Shown here piece by piece: positions 46,752 through 56,925 of a stretch of 64,000 nt of DNA (position 1 is its first letter; each line of letters begins with the position of its first letter). The stretch comes from Clitopilus passeckerianus (taxonomy: Eukaryota > Basidiomycota > Agaricomycetes > Agaricales > Entolomataceae): NCBI GenBank assembly GCA_944990035.1, contig CALYLX010000008.1, positions 248,001 to 312,000 of the forward strand, written 5' to 3'. The notes under the pieces are model-generated. The model was not told where the DNA came from, did no database searches, and saw nothing but the letters and a program-made list of their open reading frames with translations. A program made the position numbers and the translations under genes.

Positions 46752-47170
46752 CTTCAACTTCCTCGTCTATGGAGTTGAAGGATGGTAGTTGGGAGAGAAG
46801 AGTATGAGGGAACATTATACCCGTACCAAGGCGATAACTTTTATTGAGTTTGATGGTGTACGGGTTACCCGCTGCTTGCCTTTCCTTTTCCGGAACCCGA
46901 CCCGAAGGCCGAGGGTGGACGCACGGTCAGCTGGTATTACTGTAATTGGCGACTGGTGCACAACTGTCGCGACGATAATCTTTTCAGATGAAGGATAGTG
47001 CCTCGCGTGACGCGACAAAAGTAATTGACACGAGCTGAAGTGCTGCAGGTCGTGGCACGGAGCAGGGCCAACTTAAACGGACCTTGCACCCTTCATCGCA
47101 CAAGACTCTCAAAACCAGCCAAAAAAAAATTCAAAACCGACGATCTAAATTCCCTAACGAAACATTGCAA
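46752..47170. other. Intergenic region between the M28 protease and NOL8-like genes
   Basis: About 420 bases between the start of the protease gene and the 3' end of the NOL8-like gene, both on the minus strand. It should hold the protease promoter. No gene is seen. Confidence 0.5.
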
Positions 47171-49254
47171 CTACACCAGCTCCCCATCCCCAGCATCCCC
47201 ACCCCTCCTCCTCCTCGAAAACTTACTCGCCTCCTTATGCCGCCTCTTCCACTCCCTCGTCAACTCAACCTTCCTCTCTTCCCACCTCTTCCTAATTTCT
47301 TCCTCCGTTCCAGTTCTATAAAACATCTTCTCCTTCTCCTCAGTATTTTCCGCGTTGCTTCCAGGAGGGCCACGCCAACCCCACCCAAGCTCAACGAAAT
47401 GCTCTAGGATGTCTTTTGGCCTGGCTTTAGTTATAGGTTGATCTGATGAGGAGGGCCGGTGCGGGAAGAAGAGAGGTTTCTTTGGGTCGAGGTGGAGGGT
47501 TTGAGCAGTTGGTTTGTGGGCTCTTGTCGTTGCCGCTGCTGCTGTTGGCTGAGATGTGTAGACCTCATTAAAAGTAGAAGCTACAGGATCTTGGTCCGTG
47601 GTTGTAGTAGAATCTCCAATTGCGAAAGGAACTTCGTCATCCAGCTCTAGATCGAGGTCTAGGTGTCCTATGAGGGAGAATCCCGCTGGAGGCAAAATGG
47701 CGTCAGATGGTCTGAAACCTATAAATGAGAAAAGCGAAACGAACCTTCTTCTTCACGAGGAGCGAAAAGATCCTTCAGATTCGTCTTCTGCTTAGGTGGA
47801 ACCTGGGGAGCAGGGGCAGGTTGCGGACTAGAGGCTGCTTTCTCAAGTACAGTCTCCGGCTCCTCCATGTAAACATCTTCCTCTTCCTCCTCTTCGCTCT
47901 CTTCCTCGTCCTCCTGCGTTACCGTGTTCTCAACCGTTTCCCTCCTTTCCTTCCCGGCCTTCTTCTTCCCCCTCCCATCCATAGGAACAACCTCAATCTC
48001 ATCATCATCCCCATCTTCACCAACTCTTGCCCTCAAAACATCCTTCTGACTCCTCTTCAACGCCTCTTCGTCGATATCGGACCCGACGCTCTCTCGACCT
48101 GCCCAATCGTCGTCGTCGTCGTCCAAGTCATTGGTGTCGATTTTACCGAAGAGCGAGGCAAGGAGGTTGAGGGAGCGGGACTTTTCGGCTGTTATGTCGG
48201 TTTCATCTTCTACAGTAGCAGCAGCTGCGGGTTGGGCTGCTGCTGCTGGTACCGCCGCTGATGTCAATACGGCTGGTGGTGATTGTGAATGAGCCACGGC
48301 TGTGGTAGCACCAGGGACCATTTCGTCAGCATCTTCGATCTCCTCACTGTCCTCGTCTAGAACCTCCTCCTCCTCCTCTTCCTCCGAGCTTTCCTCACTA
48401 CTCATATCAACATCCTGCACTCCACCAACCTCTTCCTCCCTACTCCGCAACCCCACCCCTCCATCCGCAACAACCGCATCCAAAAAAGCACCCTTCAGAT
48501 GCGTACTCCCCCACTTCGTAACATCAATCGTCCTCCTCCTCGCCCTCGTATCAGGCTCCTTCACCCTCTTCCTCTTCTTCCCCACCACCTTCCCCTTTCG
48601 CGCCGCCTCCTCCTCCTTCCTCCTCACCTCCACCTCCTCCTTCGTCGGCGGCAGCGGATGCCCAGGCCGCATTTTCACCGGGTGCAGAACTCGGCCCAGG
48701 GGAGTGACTTTCCACCCCGGGTGGGTGGGGGCGGTGGTGGGTGTGATCAGGGACATGTCGTCTGCGTGGATCTTGCCGAAGCGTTTTGGTTTTTTGGGCT
48801 TTGGGGGTGTGGTTGAGGAACGTTCTTTTTCGAGGCTGAGGGAAGAGGGAAGAGCATGGATGAGATCTGGAAGAGGGAGGAGGAGAGGAGAAGAACTGAC
48901 CGTTCTCGCCAATCGGGTTTTGCTTCACCGATTCGTAGTTTTGCACCTTTCCAGGTCGTTCCGCTGAGGAGGTTCATACCTGTATCCTGACTTGCATCAA
49001 CTTCTCTCCTCTTTTTCTCAATTAAATGTAGGACACTCACATCGCGCCAGCTTTCCCTGCGTAGTCTCAAGTGTCACATATCCGAATTTCTTGACTTGGC
49101 CCACCGCATCTTTTTCACCAAATTTGTCCAGGGCAGTCACAGTCCCGAAAGTAGAGAGACGTTTTGATAGATCGTCTATAGTGATATTGGGAGTGAGGCC
49201 TGAGACGTGTAGCCTTTTAGTTACTGGCGTGTCTGCTGCTTTTGGAGTCGACAT
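47171..49254 (-). CDS. NOL8: NOL8-like nucleolar RRM protein
   Basis: Exons 49041-49254, 48901-48979, 47745-48835, 47171-47685; 632 aa. The N-terminal RRM (about residues 13-95) has KRLHVSGLTPNITIDDL (RNP2), GYVTLE (RNP1) and CMNLLSGTTWKGAKLRIGEAKPD. That last segment is characteristic of NOL8, a nucleolar protein acting in pre-rRNA processing and large-subunit assembly. The middle is acidic (long E/D runs, residues about 180-330) with GKKRKRVK-type basic patches. The C-terminus has GFSLIGHLDLDLELDDEVPF and a final basic helix (KRWEERKVELTREWKRRHK) shared with the family. The third intron is 59 bases, 47686-47744; a 26-base alternative was rejected. Confidence 0.85.
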
Positions 49255-49672
49255 TTTTGAGCAACAAGGTTAAAGGTTTGATCTTCAAACTTTTTGTTTG
49301 CAAGCAGAGCGAAGAGCAGTTCGAGAGGTATTCTGTTATGTTAAGGATATGTTTCTCCTGGAAAAGAGATTGCAGCCTAGCAGAGGGCCATACAGCCTGA
49401 ATTTATAAAGGTCCAGCTGGCCAAGATCGTGGTACAGTTCAGTTGTCCAATGTTCTGCGAGCCGACGAAAATGGCACGAAATGATCATGTGACTTGCGAT
49501 ATTGGTCCGGGCCGGTCAATCGGACAAGCCTTCCATCTTGCGCAGATTCCAAGCGGGTTCGAAGTCCAAGTTGCTCAATGACCGTAAAGATTGCTATTTG
49601 TTCGTTCTTATTAGTGCAACTCTAACGAGAGATCTACATTTTCAAGCTTTCTGATACAAAATTTTGTGGCCC
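49255..49672. other. Intergenic region upstream of NOL8-like gene
   Basis: About 420 bases holding the NOL8-like promoter and, from 49585, the left end of duplication unit 1. No gene is seen. Confidence 0.5.
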
Positions 49673-50083
49673 CTAACTATCGGAACCTTTTGCCACATGC
49701 TCATGGCAAATGACGCCGTCCTTCAGAGAAGCCTTCGCTCTGTCAACCGCATCTTCCACCAGAACTCCCTTCTCAACAGTCAGCAGTACCCCATGCAACT
49801 TGGTTTCTCCGTTTTCAGTGACGTGATATGGACCATGGAGGCCTGTGGGATACACCCATAACGCAACTCCGGTCGTTGTTAACCCTGAACTGTCCACCTT
49901 CCCTCGGAATTTGATTGCCCTTCTAAGGCTTTCCCAGTCCTCGATGTTAGACAGCTCATCAAGGTCCGTGGTGGCATAAAGAGCTGCTAATAGACCAGTC
50001 GCGTCGATTCCGGTCGATCGTGCATTCTCAAGCGGCCATTTCCAAAAGTTCGCATCTGTGGGATCCAAGGCGGTATCGGACAT
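49673..50083 (-). CDS. Small conserved hypothetical protein, intact copy
   Basis: 136 aa from the first in-frame ATG (50083). Landmarks: DPTDANFWKWPLENARS, DELSNIEDWESLRRAI, GVALWVYPTGLHGPYHVTENGETK and a C-terminal DGVICHEHV. The upstream frame stays open for about 17 codons with hydrophobic character (VGAWLVSGFYLAG), so an upstream exon with a signal peptide is possible. I do not recognise the family. Its broken twin lies at 52977-53403. It lies downstream of the F-box gene on the same strand, with 231 bases between them. Confidence 0.55.
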   Translation of the reverse strand: MSDTALDPTDANFWKWPLENARSTGIDATGLLAALYATTDLDELSNIEDWESLRRAIKFRGKVDSSGLTTTGVALWVYPTGLHGPYHVTENGETKLHGVLLTVEKGVLVEDAVDRAKASLKDGVICHEHVAKGSDS

Positions 50084-50314
50084 CTGAGGAAGGGTAACGT
50101 TCAAGCCCGCCAAATAGAAACCGCTGACAAGCCAAGCACCTACGCAGAATTTCCGCAGCGCTGATGGTGATGGGGGTCATGAAAGAGGAAGATTCAAGTA
50201 GGCAATGTTCATAAATACACTCAAACAAACTTCATTGTGGCAAGGAGATTCAACATCAATCTGCACGATACAGTACAGGGTATATCAAAGATGGAACTAG
50301 GGTGAAGACCGGCT

Positions 50315-51865
50315 CTACAGTTCAAAAGTCAAGTCAACGAGCTCTCCAAGAGCCGTTTCAAATGAAGCAAGTCGGATATTCGGGCCTCTCATTATCAAGT
50401 GCGTGATCGGATGCCCCGCCTGTTTTCTCTCCCGAAGGCACTCCCGGATGACCGAGATACACTCGACCTCGTCATAGCCTTGCGCATGAAGGTACGGGGG
50501 TGGGTCTACTGCCAAACGTTGCAAAGCGGGCAATGAAATAGGTAGATTACTGGTGAGGAGGGGTAAAGCCGCAATGTAAGCGTTTTGGGAGAGGGTAAGC
50601 TTATCGAGTCCTTCCAGCGACGAAAATAGGGCCGTCAAAAATGTTTTGAAAACAATCAGACTATTTGTTTCTTCAACGTCTAAGCTGTTGTAGGCGAGCC
50701 TGAGCTCGGTGGTTGTAGGGAGGGTCGGTTCGAGTAGCTTGAGAAGAGTGTGGAGTAATGGTATGGCTTCGCTGTAGACCTCTTCTCGAATACCGAGTTC
50801 AAGGAGCAATTCTGGATCGTGCAACATCTGTTTAGGCAGTCCGTTGAAAGATTCCTTCGCGTCGAGACAGGCGACAGAGTCTTTGTTGCGTACATTGCTA
50901 ATTACGATCTTTCCACGCCCGCCATAACTTTCGTTGACGTACTCGAGGCCAAAATATCGATTAGGCGTGTCTACCGACCACGACCTAACGCGGTTCTTGA
51001 TGAGCGTTGTCAACTTATGTTGACTTTCTTCGTAGAGTGGTCCCATGTCAGAGCGGATCTGGATGCCACAGGTGGGGGGAAGCGAAAGCGCATGCATGAA
51101 CTTCATGCAGGTCGAGAACTTGCTTTCCCGAAGAATGAGCATTTCTAGATTTCGTCCGGCGTTTGCGAACTCTATAGGGCCATCTGGTGAATCTTCAGTG
51201 GAGACCGCATGTGTAAGAGAAAGCCACTTGACGTTGGGCATCCCATTGACGAGTATCTTCACCCAATCGTTGACGGTAAGTTCCGAGTCCAACGAGCCGA
51301 CCGTAAGTTCTACCAGGGATGGGATATGGAGGGATTTAATGTCTAGGTAGGTAGAGCCGAGGTCGAGTGTTCGAAGTCGCGGCGCATTGCCACAGAGTAT
51401 GGGCGGGTTTTCGGTGAGGTGCTTGGGTACCTGCAGGATTTCTAGATTCGGTGCCTGGGCTTCAAATATGTACTGAGCGGCAACCGTCCAGCAATCTGGC
51501 AATACCGTCTCCAGTTTGAAGGTTCGAAGCCTGGAAATATGCCCAAACACGACTTCGAGGGTCTCTGAACGTCGTGCGGAGTTGTCCAGAACCTGTGCCT
51601 CTTTCCAGGTCCCAAAGTCTACTGGATGCGGTTTTGATCGCTCTAAAAGGAGGGAGACCCAAAGGGGCGAGCTATGGTTGTAGTCGATGATTAAGGCCCA
51701 TATTTTGCCATAGTTTAATGCTGCTTTTCGCCACCGTCTGCAGACTTGACTGAAGGCATTAGCGTTGACCACTTGTTCTCGGAGGGTTTGAGAACCGTTG
51801 AGGACGGTTTCGTAGAAAATGTCTTGCAGGAGTTCTGCGGAAAGGTTCTCAATGGGTTGCAACAT
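50315..51865 (-). CDS. F-box protein of the DFG-type family, intact tandem copy
   Basis: Single-exon gene of 516 aa. The F-box is at residues 3-60 (IENLSAELLQDIFYETVL...FSQVCRRWRKAALNYGKIWALII), followed by PLWVSLLLERSKPHPVDFG. Leucine-rich segments follow (LRTFKLETVL, NLEILQVPKHL, RLRTLDLGSTYLDIKSL, NLEMLILRESKF, LDKLTLSQNAY). The predicted role is substrate adaptor of an SCF ubiquitin ligase. The sister copy at 53641-55202 is disabled by one missing base, so this is the copy expected to work. It is related to the gene at 41867. Confidence 0.8.
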   Translation of the reverse strand: MLQPIENLSAELLQDIFYETVLNGSQTLREQVVNANAFSQVCRRWRKAALNYGKIWALIIDYNHSSPLWVSLLLERSKPHPVDFGTWKEAQVLDNSARRSETLEVVFGHISRLRTFKLETVLPDCWTVAAQYIFEAQAPNLEILQVPKHLTENPPILCGNAPRLRTLDLGSTYLDIKSLHIPSLVELTVGSLDSELTVNDWVKILVNGMPNVKWLSLTHAVSTEDSPDGPIEFANAGRNLEMLILRESKFSTCMKFMHALSLPPTCGIQIRSDMGPLYEESQHKLTTLIKNRVRSWSVDTPNRYFGLEYVNESYGGRGKIVISNVRNKDSVACLDAKESFNGLPKQMLHDPELLLELGIREEVYSEAIPLLHTLLKLLEPTLPTTTELRLAYNSLDVEETNSLIVFKTFLTALFSSLEGLDKLTLSQNAYIAALPLLTSNLPISLPALQRLAVDPPPYLHAQGYDEVECISVIRECLRERKQAGHPITHLIMRGPNIRLASFETALGELVDLTFEL

Positions 51866-52162
51866 GATACAAAAGACAAAGTGGATGCTGCAAGCCTATG
51901 TACGAATCCCCTTGTCCGAGCCGCAGCCAGAAAGGCATGGCCCTTGGCTTTGTCATTGTTCAAGTATGTTGATGCAGATGGCTGGTTCCGAGAATCAAAT
52001 GCGGATATGCCCACAGGCCATGATCGCAATTACGGCCCGTTAACGCCGGTCCTCAAGCTACTCCCAGATTAAGGTGCTTATCCTCACGTCGCTCTCATCC
52101 ACCACGTTCAGAACGAGGGGATCAACCACCTGGTTCTCTGGTCGGATTCTGTGCACATTTCC

Positions 52163-52303
52163 CGATAAACTAATGAGGCGAACGGTCGTAGAGCGATCAG
52201 AGCGCCTATGACATGAGGAAGTTAATTCTATGAAAAACTTCCAGTTCGGTCTTAGTACCAGTTCGTATGTCAAAACGTGCCCCGGCTTACAGATTCAATA
52301 GAA
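52163..52303. repeat. 141-bp near-identical island, copy 1
   Basis: Differs from 55513-55653 at one position (CTTCCAGTTC against CTTCCAATTC), while flanking parts of the two units differ at many sites. It has no ATG-initiated frame of its own. It lies about 300 bases upstream of the F-box gene start, on either strand. Confidence 0.75.
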
Positions 52304-52319
52304 AGGATAGAAAGATAAC

Positions 52320-52803
52320 ATACAGGCCATTCTTCTTCCACTCTTGCCTAACATCTCTGTATGGACTTCCCTTGGGCCTTCATTACTTCTGCGACAACAA
52401 CTATGCTCTTTGCCTTCGTCGGATATTTGATCCCAATTGTAGAATTGTTTCTACAAAATTGCTGGGCATACATATCTTCTCAAATCCGGCGCTGTATCTC
52501 TTGGCTGCGGAGATCTCTTCTTTTACCTTGATTCCTGCCAGTGTACAGTCGACTTCCACCTCAATGGTAGGGGTAGCAACTGATAGCGCTGCCGCAGCGT
52601 CTTGGGCATCCAGTAAGCGTGCAAAGAACATACATACGTTGATCTACAACCTTACACCATGTTTGACAGGTCGCAATGCACCTTTTTCTGTACGGTGGAT
52701 AGGTGTGACATTGCTCTCTGACCAAAGTGCAAGTCCCCAGAGGTGCAACGGATTACAGATCCAACGCATATTCACACAAGTTGATCCCTCATACGGCGTA
52801 TAG
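52320..52803. other. Duplicated block with frames open on both strands, coding status unresolved (unit 1)
   Basis: The plus frame ends TLLSDQ...RIFTQVDPSYGV. The minus frame reads PTIEVEVDC...SNFVETILQLGSNIRRRQRA. Both are partly conserved in unit 2 (55680-56150), but there the plus frame has a one-base loss and the minus frame has a stop. It could be the remnant of a third gene of the unit. Confidence 0.4.
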
Positions 52804-52864
52804 CTGCGAAGGACCAGAATCCCTGGGCGCACGCTCATAACCAGAGTCTCTCGATTGGAGTGGG

Positions 52865-52899
52865 TCTCAACCCGCACAAGAACCCACTGGCACAAACCC
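52865..52899 (+). pseudogene. Fragment of DUF6535 exon 1
   Basis: 35 bases matching 56935-56969 at 33 positions (core AAGAACCCACTGGCACAAA). The latter lie inside exon 1 of the DUF6535 gene. The fragment sits exactly at the junction of duplication units 1 and 2. Confidence 0.65.
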
Positions 52900-52976
52900 T
52901 AAGATTGCTGTTTCTTATTGTAATACTAACGAGAGCTCTACATTCACAAACTTTCTGGTTAAAAGCTTTTCGGTGC

Positions 52977-53403
52977 TTAAATATCAGAACCTTTTACCAC
53001 ATGCTCATGGGAAATGACCCCGTCCTTCAGAGCAGCTTTCGCTCTGTCACCCGCATCTTCCACCAGAACTCCCTTCTCGACAGTCATACTAGTAAGTACC
53101 CCATGCAGCTTGGTTTCTCCGTCTTCAGTGACGTGATATGGTATGGTCCATGGAGGCCCGTAGGGTACACCCATAACGCAGCCCCAGTCGTCGTTTTCCC
53201 TGGGGCATCCACGTTCCCTCGAAATCTGATTGCCCTTCTAAGGCTTTCCCACTGGCAGTCCTCGATGTTAGACAGTTCATCAAGATCCATGGTGACATAA
53301 AAGCCGCTAGTAGACCAATCGCATCGGTTCCGGTTGACCGTGCATTCTCGAGTGGCCATTTCCAAAAGTTCGCATCTGCAGGATCCAAGGCGGAATCAGA
53401 CAT
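52977..53403 (-). pseudogene. Broken copy of the small conserved gene
   Basis: Starts MSDSALDPADANFWKW. It loses one base in the AALYATT region, then gains six bases near IEDCQW, five bases near GPYH (a duplicated CCATA-like unit) and six bases near VLTSM. Homology therefore runs through three frames. The two frame-changing events, relative to 49673-50083, make it non-functional. Confidence 0.8.
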
Positions 53404-53640
53404 CTGAGGGAGGGTAACATTCGAGTTCGACAAATGTAAAGCGCCGACAAAGCAAGAACCTACGACAGAATCTTCGCTGGGACGGTGGTGGTGGGGGTCA
53501 TGAAAGATGAAGATCTAGGTATTTGATGTCCACAAATACGCTCAAATAAACTTCATCGTGGCGTGGATAATAACATTTCTGTATGATACAATATTGGGTA
53601 TATCAAATATGGGACTAGGTTTAAGACCGGGATCCTGGCT

Positions 53641-55202
53641 CTACACTTCAAAAGTCAGGTCAACCAGCTCTCCAAGAGCGGTTTCAAACGAAGCGGGTCG
53701 AATATTCTGGCCTCTCATTATCAACTGCATGATCGGATGCCCCTGCTGCTTTCTCTCTTGAAGACACTCCCGAATGACCGAGATGCACTTGGCTTCATCA
53801 TAACCTTGCGCAGTGATAAGCGGAAGTCGCTGAGATGGATCTACTGCCAAATATTTCAAGGCGGGTAATGGAGTAGGTGGGGTACCAGTGAGAAGGGGTA
53901 AAGCTGCAGCATAAGCATTCTGGGAGAGGGTGAGCTTCTCGAGCCCTTCCAGCGATGAAAACAGGGCAGCCAAAAACGTCTGGAAAACGATCAGACCATC
54001 CGGATCTTGAAGGTCTCTGCTGTCATAAGCGATCCTAAGCTCGGCGGTTGTGAGGAAGGTTGATTCGAGGAGCTGAAGAATAGTGTAGAGGAGTGGCACG
54101 GCCTCGTTGTGGACGCGTTGTTGGATACCAAGTACAATGCGCAATTCCGGATCGTGCGAGGTACGTTTCAATGTTTTTTTGAAAGATTCCTTCGCGTCAA
54201 AACAGGTGACAGAGTCGTTATTGCGTACATTGCTAATTGCAATCATTGGGCTCCCGCCGCTAGTTTCGTTAACGTACGTGAGGCCAAGATAACGATTAGG
54301 CGTGCCTGCCGGCCATGACCTGACTCGATTCCTGATGAGCGTAGTCAACGTGCGTTCACTTTCTTCGTAGAGTGGCCCCATGCTAGAGCGGATCTGGATG
54401 CCATAGGTGGGGGGAAGCGAAAGGGCACGGATGAGCTTCATGCAGGTCGAGAACTTGCTTTGGCGAAGAATGAGCATTTCTAAATTGCCTCCAGCGTTTG
54501 CGAACTCTATAGGGCCATCCGGTGAATCTTGGGTAGAGATCGCGTGTGTAAGAGAGAGCCACTTGAGGTTGGGCATCCCATTGACGAGTATCTTCACCAA
54601 TCGGTGACGGTAGGTTCCGAGTCCAACGAACCGACGGTAAGTTCTACCAAGGACGGGATATGGAGGGATTTGATGTCTAGGTAGGTAGAGCCGAGGTCGA
54701 GCGTTCGAAGTCGGGGCGCATTGCCACAGAGTATGGGCGGGCTTTCGATAAGGTGCTTGGGTAGCCGCAAGATTTCTAGATTCGGTGCCTCTTGAGCTTC
54801 GAATAGGTGCTGAGCGACGACCATCCAGCAGTGGGCCCAACCTGTTTCCAGCTTGAAAGTTCGAAGCCTGGAGATATGCCCAAACACGACTTCAAGGGTT
54901 TCTGAACTTCGTGCGGAGTTGTCCAGAACCTGTACGCCTTTCCAGGTCCCAAAGTCTACTGGATGTGGCTTTGCTCGCTCTAAAAGGAGGGAGACCCAAA
55001 GGGGTGAATTATGGTTGTAGTCGATGATTGAGGACCATATTTTGCCGTAGTCCAATGCTACTTTTCTCCACCACCTGCAGACTTGACTGAAGGCATTAGC
55101 GTTCGCCACTCGTTCTTGGAGGATTTGAGAACCAGTGAGGACGTTTTCGCAGAAAATGTCTTGCAGGAGTTCTGCTGAAAGGTTTTCAGTGGGTTGCGAC
55201 AT
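53641..55202 (-). pseudogene. F-box gene copy disabled by a single-base deletion
   Basis: Reads MSQPTENLSAELLQDIFCENVL... in one frame down to ...TVTDW, where GATTGGGTGAAG of the intact copy is GATTGGTGAAG. The lost G (around 54597) produces an immediate TGA. The next frame then continues without a stop (VKILVNGMPNLKWLSLTHA...) to the normal C-terminus LGELVDLTFEV at 53641. All other parts are intact, so the lesion looks recent; a sequencing error or a second functional allele cannot be excluded. Confidence 0.85.
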
Positions 55203-55512
55203 AATACAGAAGAAACAGTGGAAGCTGCAACCTTATATATGAATCCCCTTGTCCGAGTCGCGGCCAGAATGGTATGGCCCTTTGTTATTCCCACTACCTT
55301 TGGCATTGTCATTGTCGTCCTTGTTACTTAAAGTACGTTGATGCAGATGGCCGGGCCCGAGAATCAAATGCGGATATGGCCACGATCGCGATTACAGCCC
55401 GTTAACGCCGGTCCTCAAGCAGTTTCCAGGTGCTCATCCTCTCGTTCCTCGCATTCACCACGTTCAGAACGAGAGGACCAAGCATCTCTGATCGGATCCT
55501 GTACACTTTTCT

Positions 55513-55653
55513 CGATAAACTAATGAGGCGAACGGTCGTAGAGCGATCAGAGCGCCTATGACATGAGGAAGTTAATTCTATGAAAAACTTCCAATTCGGT
55601 CTTAGTACCAGTTCGTATGTCAAAACGTGCCCCGGCTTACAGATTCAATAGAA
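55513..55653. repeat. 141-bp near-identical island, copy 2
   Basis: Partner of 52163-52303 with one mismatch. It lies about 310 bases upstream of the broken F-box copy. Confidence 0.75.
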
Positions 55654-55679
55654 GGGGTAGAAAAGATAACTTACAGGCC

Positions 55680-56150
55680 ATTCTTCCCCCACCCTTGTTC
55701 AACGTCTCTGTATGGACTTCCCTCGGGCCTTCATTACCTCTGCGACAACAACTATGCTCTTTGCCTTCGTCGGATATCTGATCCCAATTGTAGAATTGTT
55801 TCTACGAGATTGCTGGGCGTACATTTCTTCTCGACTCCGGCGTTGTATTTCTTGGCTGCGTCGATCTCTGCTATCACCTCGATTCCTGCACAGTCGACCT
55901 CGACCTCAATGGTAGGGTGGCAACTGATAACGCTGCCGCAGCGTCTTGGGCATCCAGTAAGCATGTAAAGAGCATTTACACATTGATATACATCCTTACA
56001 CCATGTTTGATAGGTCACAATGCACGTTTTTCTGTGTGGTGGATAGGTGTGACATTACTGTCTGACCACATTGCAAATCTCCAGAGGTGCGAGATATTCC
56101 AGATCCAGCGTATTTTCACACAAGTTGATCCCTCCTACAACGTATAGCTA
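55680..56150. other. Duplicated block, coding status unresolved (unit 2)
   Basis: Counterpart of 52320-52803. The plus frame is split by a one-base loss at GTAGGGTGGC (unit 1: GTAGGGGTAGC) and the minus frame by a stop near 56020. Confidence 0.4.
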
Positions 56151-56206
56151 CGAAAGTCCAGAACCCTAGGTGTACACCCATAAGCAGAGTCTCTCGAGCG
56201 GAGTGG

Positions 56207-56925
56207 TGAGGCCGTTCCAAGCTCTGAACAGAGGATTTGTCGGTGATTTGGAAACGGGGACCAGGGACGAAGATGATCAGGCTTCATTGAATGTTGGAGA
56301 TACAACGGCTTGCAAATATAGTCGCATACACGTTTTGATTGCTTTTGGGAGAGATGCTGTAGCCCAAAGGGTACATTTTGAATCTGGGGCATAACTTGAT
56401 TGTTCGGCTAGTGGTGTTGGAGGTAACGACGTAACAACAATACGACGATCGCTGAATTTAGTTTCTTCGAGAGATGCAGAATTACGCTCGTTGAGTCATT
56501 GATTGACCCTGAAGCAGGGAAAACCTGATTTCCGCAGCGAAATCTCGTTGACCTATCCCTAAGTACCTCTGAGGGTAGCACAGCAGTCTTGCTCACACCG
56601 GACAATCGGCCCGGGGTGCCGCCATGACGGTGTTCTTCCGATTTAAGGTTGCCACAGGCAACCTCACTCTTTCACAAGGACTCGAACGATCCGCGTAGAC
56701 GAAGAAAGCGAACACTTCAAACTAACCTAAATTAAGGCAATTATCATGGTATGGAGGCAACAGGATCACAAGCACTGCCTTCTCACAGCATGTTGTCCTC
56801 GTGCGAAATGTTTGGACATTGTGTAGGCGCTGTGTGGGCGTCCAGAGGCCTACATAAGAGACATTGTTATCTGGATGGAAGGATCTACGCCTTCCCCCTG
56901 ATCTTCCCGCCAAGCTCTGCGAAGG
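56207..56925. other. Unique segment between unit 2 and the DUF6535 gene
   Basis: 720 bases absent from the junction of units 1 and 2. It should contain the DUF6535 promoter. No gene is seen. Confidence 0.5.

Larger units (their letters stand above)
49585..52862. repeat. Tandem duplication, unit 1 (about 3.3 kb)
   Basis: Homologous in order and orientation to 52900-56206. It contains a small gene, an F-box gene and about 1 kb of upstream sequence. The left edge is near TAAAGATTGCT (49583) and the right edge near GAGTCTCTCG (52844). Confidence 0.85.
52900..56206. repeat. Tandem duplication, unit 2 (about 3.3 kb)
   Basis: Second copy of 49585-52862, offset about 3.3 kb, same orientation. Both genes in it carry disabling frameshifts. 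The right edge is at GAGTCTCTCG (56189-56198). Confidence 0.85.

Noticed and set aside
47719..47744. 26-base GT...AG segment in the NOL8-like gene
   Set aside because: Too short for a spliceosomal intron; the 59-base version ending at 47686 yields the conserved AGFSLIGHLDLDLELD join.
49550..49570. TTCGAAG-like tRNA T-loop element, and a similar one near 56670
   Set aside because: The stems flanking the loop do not pair and no A-box or anticodon arm is present.
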